The translations under genes and the position numbers were made by a program. A DNA stretch of 7,555 bases. It comes from an uncultured Bacteriovorax sp. GTDB lineage: Bacteria > Bdellovibrionota > Bacteriovoracia > Bacteriovoracales > Bacteriovoracaceae. Positions 5,482-7,555 of the stretch are shown here, piece by piece (position 1 is the stretch's first letter; every line of letters starts with the position of its first letter). The stretch lies in contig CALUDF010000152.1 in the NCBI GenBank assembly GCA_943914745.1, forward strand, positions 1 to 7,555, given 5' to 3'. Below the pieces are notes generated by a model, which saw only the letters and a list, made by a program, of their open reading frames with translations, had not been told where the DNA came from and did no database searches.

Positions 5482-6828
5482 ATGAGTAAAGATAAAGTGC
5501 AGCTTCTTTCACCACTGTTTCTAAAGTATCAGGCGGATTACGAAAAAAATCCGCGATCGAGAGTCTTTGCGCCTCTTGCTGAAACTTATAGAAAATTGGG
5601 GATGACGGACAAGGCGATGGAAATTCTCGCGCAGGGAATCCGTTTTCATCCGACCTATACCATGGGCTACCTTGGCCTGGCGTTCTGTTACTACGATCTT
5701 AAGCAATACAACCTCGCTTATAATACACTGAGACCTCTGGTGGAAACCAACCGAGACAATATTCGCTTGCAGAAATTGTTTGCAGATGTTTGTCAGGAGC
5801 TGGGCTATAAAGAAGAAGCATTGGATACGTACAAGTATCTTCTCTTCATCAATCCACGCGATAAAGGAGTGGCCCTTCACGTCTCGACTCTTGAGCGATC
5901 GATCGAGGATCAGTATCGACCAGTTCATCAACCAATCTACATTCCGGAATCAGAATTTAAGAATGAGAAAAAGACAGAATTAAATGACCATCAGTTGTTT
6001 GATATTGATAAATTAGAGAGCAGGCCAAAGAGTTCAAAAGCGGATTTTGATGATTGGATGGCCCTCGATTTAAGTCGCGAGCAAAAGGCGACTAAGACTG
6101 AAGAAGATCCTTATGAGTTCTGGAATCTTAAAAAAGGTGATGCTCCTTTAAATCTTGTAGCTCTAGAGGCACAGGCTCCTGTAGAGGAAATAAAACCTTT
6201 ATCTTTGATGCCTACTGCGTCTGCAGATAAATTTGAGGCAACTCAAACGGCAAATCTTGAAGGCCTGCAAGTTAAACTCGATTTTGAAGACGAAGATGAA
6301 GAGGACATGCAGGAAGAAGAGGCTTCGAGCACTCCGCTTGTCACTCATACTCTCGTTGATCTCTATTGTGGTCAGGGACACATTGAAAAAGCTCTGGAGG
6401 TTCTGGAGAAAATTCTCATCTTGAACCCTAAAGATGAAAAAACGATTCAGAAAATTAAAGAAATCAAATCTCTCATGGGGCCTTATGAAGAGGAGTCTGA
6501 ACCTGAAGCTATTCAGGCGATCATTGCTCCAATTAACAAAGGGCCTGAAGTAAAAATTGATATTCCTATTGCCACCAAGGCCCATCTTGAGCCCCTAAAA
6601 GAAACTTCAGAGGAAGATGGTCGCAAGAACTTAATGGACATCCTGGATCAGCAGCTAGGCCATGAAAGCATTGCTCAATCATCACTGGTGGAAATCGACT
6701 CTCTTCCAGATGAAATCGACCAGAAAATAGCGCAGACCGAAGAGCAAAAACGCAAAATCGAAGATAAATTAAGCCTATTCTTAAAGAAAATTCAAAAAAG
6801 AGCACTAGATTATCAATCGCGCGTTTGA
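5482..6828 (+). CDS. TPR-repeat protein of the pil operon, function unknown
   Basis: Not recognised as a named pilus protein. From ATG 5482 it has 448 residues and no signal peptide or membrane helix, so it should act in the cytoplasm. The N-terminus holds about three TPR units (26-59, 60-93, 94-127; for example AETYRKLGMTDKAMEIL and GYKEEALDTYKYLLFINP). A long, low-complexity polar linker follows, with a strongly acidic tract at about 267-281 (DFEDEDEEDMQEEEA), then one isolated TPR at about 284-325 (LVDLYCGQGHIEKALEVL, ILNPKD), another acidic linker, and a basic C-terminal coiled coil at about 410-448. TPRs bind peptides or partner proteins, so a scaffold or assembly role with the T4P base or motor is inferred. 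The start lies 10 nt after the pilQ stop; GAGG is 14 nt upstream, which is far. A TTG at 5458 would overlap pilQ by 14 bp and add eight residues, but has no better ribosome site. It lacks the lipoprotein signal expected of the PilF/PilW/Tgl pilotins. Confidence 0.85.
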   Translation: MSKDKVQLLSPLFLKYQADYEKNPRSRVFAPLAETYRKLGMTDKAMEILAQGIRFHPTYTMGYLGLAFCYYDLKQYNLAYNTLRPLVETNRDNIRLQKLFADVCQELGYKEEALDTYKYLLFINPRDKGVALHVSTLERSIEDQYRPVHQPIYIPESEFKNEKKTELNDHQLFDIDKLESRPKSSKADFDDWMALDLSREQKATKTEEDPYEFWNLKKGDAPLNLVALEAQAPVEEIKPLSLMPTASADKFEATQTANLEGLQVKLDFEDEDEEDMQEEEASSTPLVTHTLVDLYCGQGHIEKALEVLEKILILNPKDEKTIQKIKEIKSLMGPYEEESEPEAIQAIIAPINKGPEVKIDIPIATKAHLEPLKETSEEDGRKNLMDILDQQLGHESIAQSSLVEIDSLPDEIDQKIAQTEEQKRKIEDKLSLFLKKIQKRALDYQSRV

Positions 6829-6843
6829 TAGGTTGTCCTTCAG

Positions 6844-7287
6844 ATGAATCAAACGAAAAAAAGCGAATTTCTCATTATCAATGGGCCAAATCTCAATATG
6901 CTTGGCACCCGTGAACCCGAAATTTACGGGTCACTCACATTGTCAGAAATCCAAACTTTCACTGAGAAATCCCTTGAAAACGATAATGTCTCTCTCGAGT
7001 GGTACCAATCCAATATCGAAGGCGAGATCGTTACCAAAATCCAGGAAGCCTCACAAAAAAATTATAAAGCTTTAATTATTAACCCCGGAGCTTACTCTCA
7101 TACGAGCGTGGCCATCTATGACGCACTTTGCCTAATCAAGTTTCCTGTGATTGAAGTCCACATTTCTAACACTCATCGACGCGAAGAGTTCAGGCAAACA
7201 AAGTTGACTGCTAAAGCTTCAACCATCATAATGGAAGGCCTCGGGAAGATCGCATATCTCACAGCTGTTAAATCGCAGCTGCTTTAA
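6844..7287 (+). CDS. aroQ: 3-dehydroquinate dehydratase, type II
   Basis: Catalyses the third step of the shikimate pathway, trans-dehydration of 3-dehydroquinate to 3-dehydroshikimate, as a cytosolic dodecamer in known members. At 147 residues it is the normal length. Active-site elements are all visible: INGPNLNMLGTREPEIYG with Arg23 and Tyr28 (lid Arg and catalytic Tyr), INPGAYSHTS with Asn80, and EVHISNTHRREEFR with Glu104, His106, Arg113 and Arg117. These line up with the M. tuberculosis enzyme residues R19, Y24, N75, E99, H101, R108 and R112 at a constant offset of 4 to 5. The gene begins 15 nt after the TPR gene; only a weak AGG (6830-6832) lies 11 nt upstream, so translation may depend on coupling. 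It ends 15 nt before efp, with no terminator between, so it is probably co-transcribed. Confidence 0.97.
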   Translation: MNQTKKSEFLIINGPNLNMLGTREPEIYGSLTLSEIQTFTEKSLENDNVSLEWYQSNIEGEIVTKIQEASQKNYKALIINPGAYSHTSVAIYDALCLIKFPVIEVHISNTHRREEFRQTKLTAKASTIIMEGLGKIAYLTAVKSQLL

Positions 7288-7290
7288 AAA

Positions 7291-7294
7291 AGGA
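7291..7294 (+). promoter_or_regulatory. Shine-Dalgarno of efp
   Basis: AGGA (within AAAAAAGGA) lies 8 nt before the ATG at 7303. It is stronger than the site for aroQ, in keeping with high EF-P output. Confidence 0.6.
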
Positions 7295-7302
7295 ATATAT
7301 CT

Positions 7303-7555
7303 ATGTTCGACACAACGGATTTTAAAAAAGGTTTGAAAATTGAACTTGAGGGGAAACCTTACGTCGTTTTGAAATCTGATTTCACTAACCCAGGTAAAGG
7401 TTCTGCTTTCGTTACAGCTAGAATTAAAAACCTAGAGACTGGACAAGTTATCGAAAGAACTTTCAAGTCAGGGGTTTCAACAAACGCTACAGCTCCAGAT
7501 CTTGATGAAAAAGAAATGGAATACACATACTCAGACCAAGAAGGATACAACTTCC
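7303..7555 (+). CDS. efp: Elongation factor P, 3'-truncated by window edge
   Basis: Ribosome-binding factor that relieves stalling at consecutive prolines. The frame is open to the window end, giving 84 of the usual 185-190 residues: the whole KOW-like domain I (about 1-63) and the start of the first OB domain. Recognisable stretches are DFKKGLKIELEGKPYVV, the loop NPGKGSAF (29-36) and a MEYTYSDQEGYNF block. Lys32 at the tip of the loop corresponds to the residue that is beta-lysylated in E. coli (Lys34), so this is a Lys-type rather than the Arg-type EF-P that is rhamnosylated. The modifying enzyme cannot be inferred here. Codons look biased toward C-ending forms in two-fold boxes (AAC, TTC, TAC), as in highly expressed genes, unlike the pil genes upstream. 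It lies 15 nt after aroQ. Confidence 0.97.
   Translation, partial: MFDTTDFKKGLKIELEGKPYVVLKSDFTNPGKGSAFVTARIKNLETGQVIERTFKSGVSTNATAPDLDEKEMEYTYSDQEGYNF

Noticed and set aside
5521..5931. Reverse-strand open frame of 136 codons opposite the TPR region
   Set aside because: The TPR repeats on the + strand explain the coding constraint; the reverse product has no recognisable motif.
6199..6585. Reverse-strand open frame of 128 codons opposite the acidic linker, rich in Phe, Arg and Asn
   Set aside because: The composition is just the complement of the Glu/Lys/Asp-rich + strand codons; no ribosome site or motif.

Overview
The window is a type IV pilus (T4P) assembly locus from an AT-rich Gram-negative bacterium, read entirely on the + strand. 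It begins inside a prepilin peptidase gene (pilD-like), runs through a complete pilM-pilN-pilO-pilP-pilQ set and a tetratricopeptide-repeat (TPR) gene, then a type II 3-dehydroquinate dehydratase (aroQ), and ends inside the elongation factor P gene (efp). The outer-membrane secretin, the periplasmic signal peptides and the PilMNOP set show a diderm. The protein sequences, AT-rich composition and gene order recall Bdellovibrionota / former delta-proteobacteria (Bacteriovorax- or Peredibacter-like predators), but that assignment rests on recollection of family style and no database was searched.

Layout. 1-654: 3' part of the prepilin peptidase, with both zinc CxxC motifs and both catalytic aspartates. 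655-713: short intergenic gap with a sigma70-like promoter whose -35 box overlaps the pilD stop, an 11-bp palindrome and the ribosome site for a TTG-initiated pilM. 714-3579: pilM, pilN, pilO and pilP, packed with a 4-bp overlap and gaps of 3 and 2 nt, clearly one transcription unit. 3580-3683: the only other sizeable gap, with an extended -10 promoter and a three-codon minicistron ahead of pilQ. 3684-6828: pilQ and the TPR gene. 6829-7555: aroQ and partial efp, with 15-nt gaps.

How the genes work together. PilD trims and methylates prepilins at the inner membrane. PilM (actin-like, cytoplasmic) binds the N-terminal peptide of PilN. PilN and PilO are paralogous single-pass inner-membrane proteins that pair through coiled coils and ferredoxin-like domains. 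PilP bridges PilNO to the periplasmic N domains of the secretin PilQ, through which the pilus leaves the cell. The TPR protein has no export signal, so it is probably a cytoplasmic partner or an assembly/regulatory factor; its function is not known from sequence. AroQ (shikimate pathway) and EF-P (rescue of ribosomes stalled at proline runs) are housekeeping genes at the downstream end.

No tRNA, rRNA, CRISPR array, insertion sequence or convincing terminator was seen. No gene-free stretch exceeds about 105 bases. The locus is largely a conventional T4P cluster. The points most worth a second look are the uncharacterised TPR gene, the leader minicistron before pilQ, the palindrome before pilM, and the likely non-lipoprotein form of PilP.
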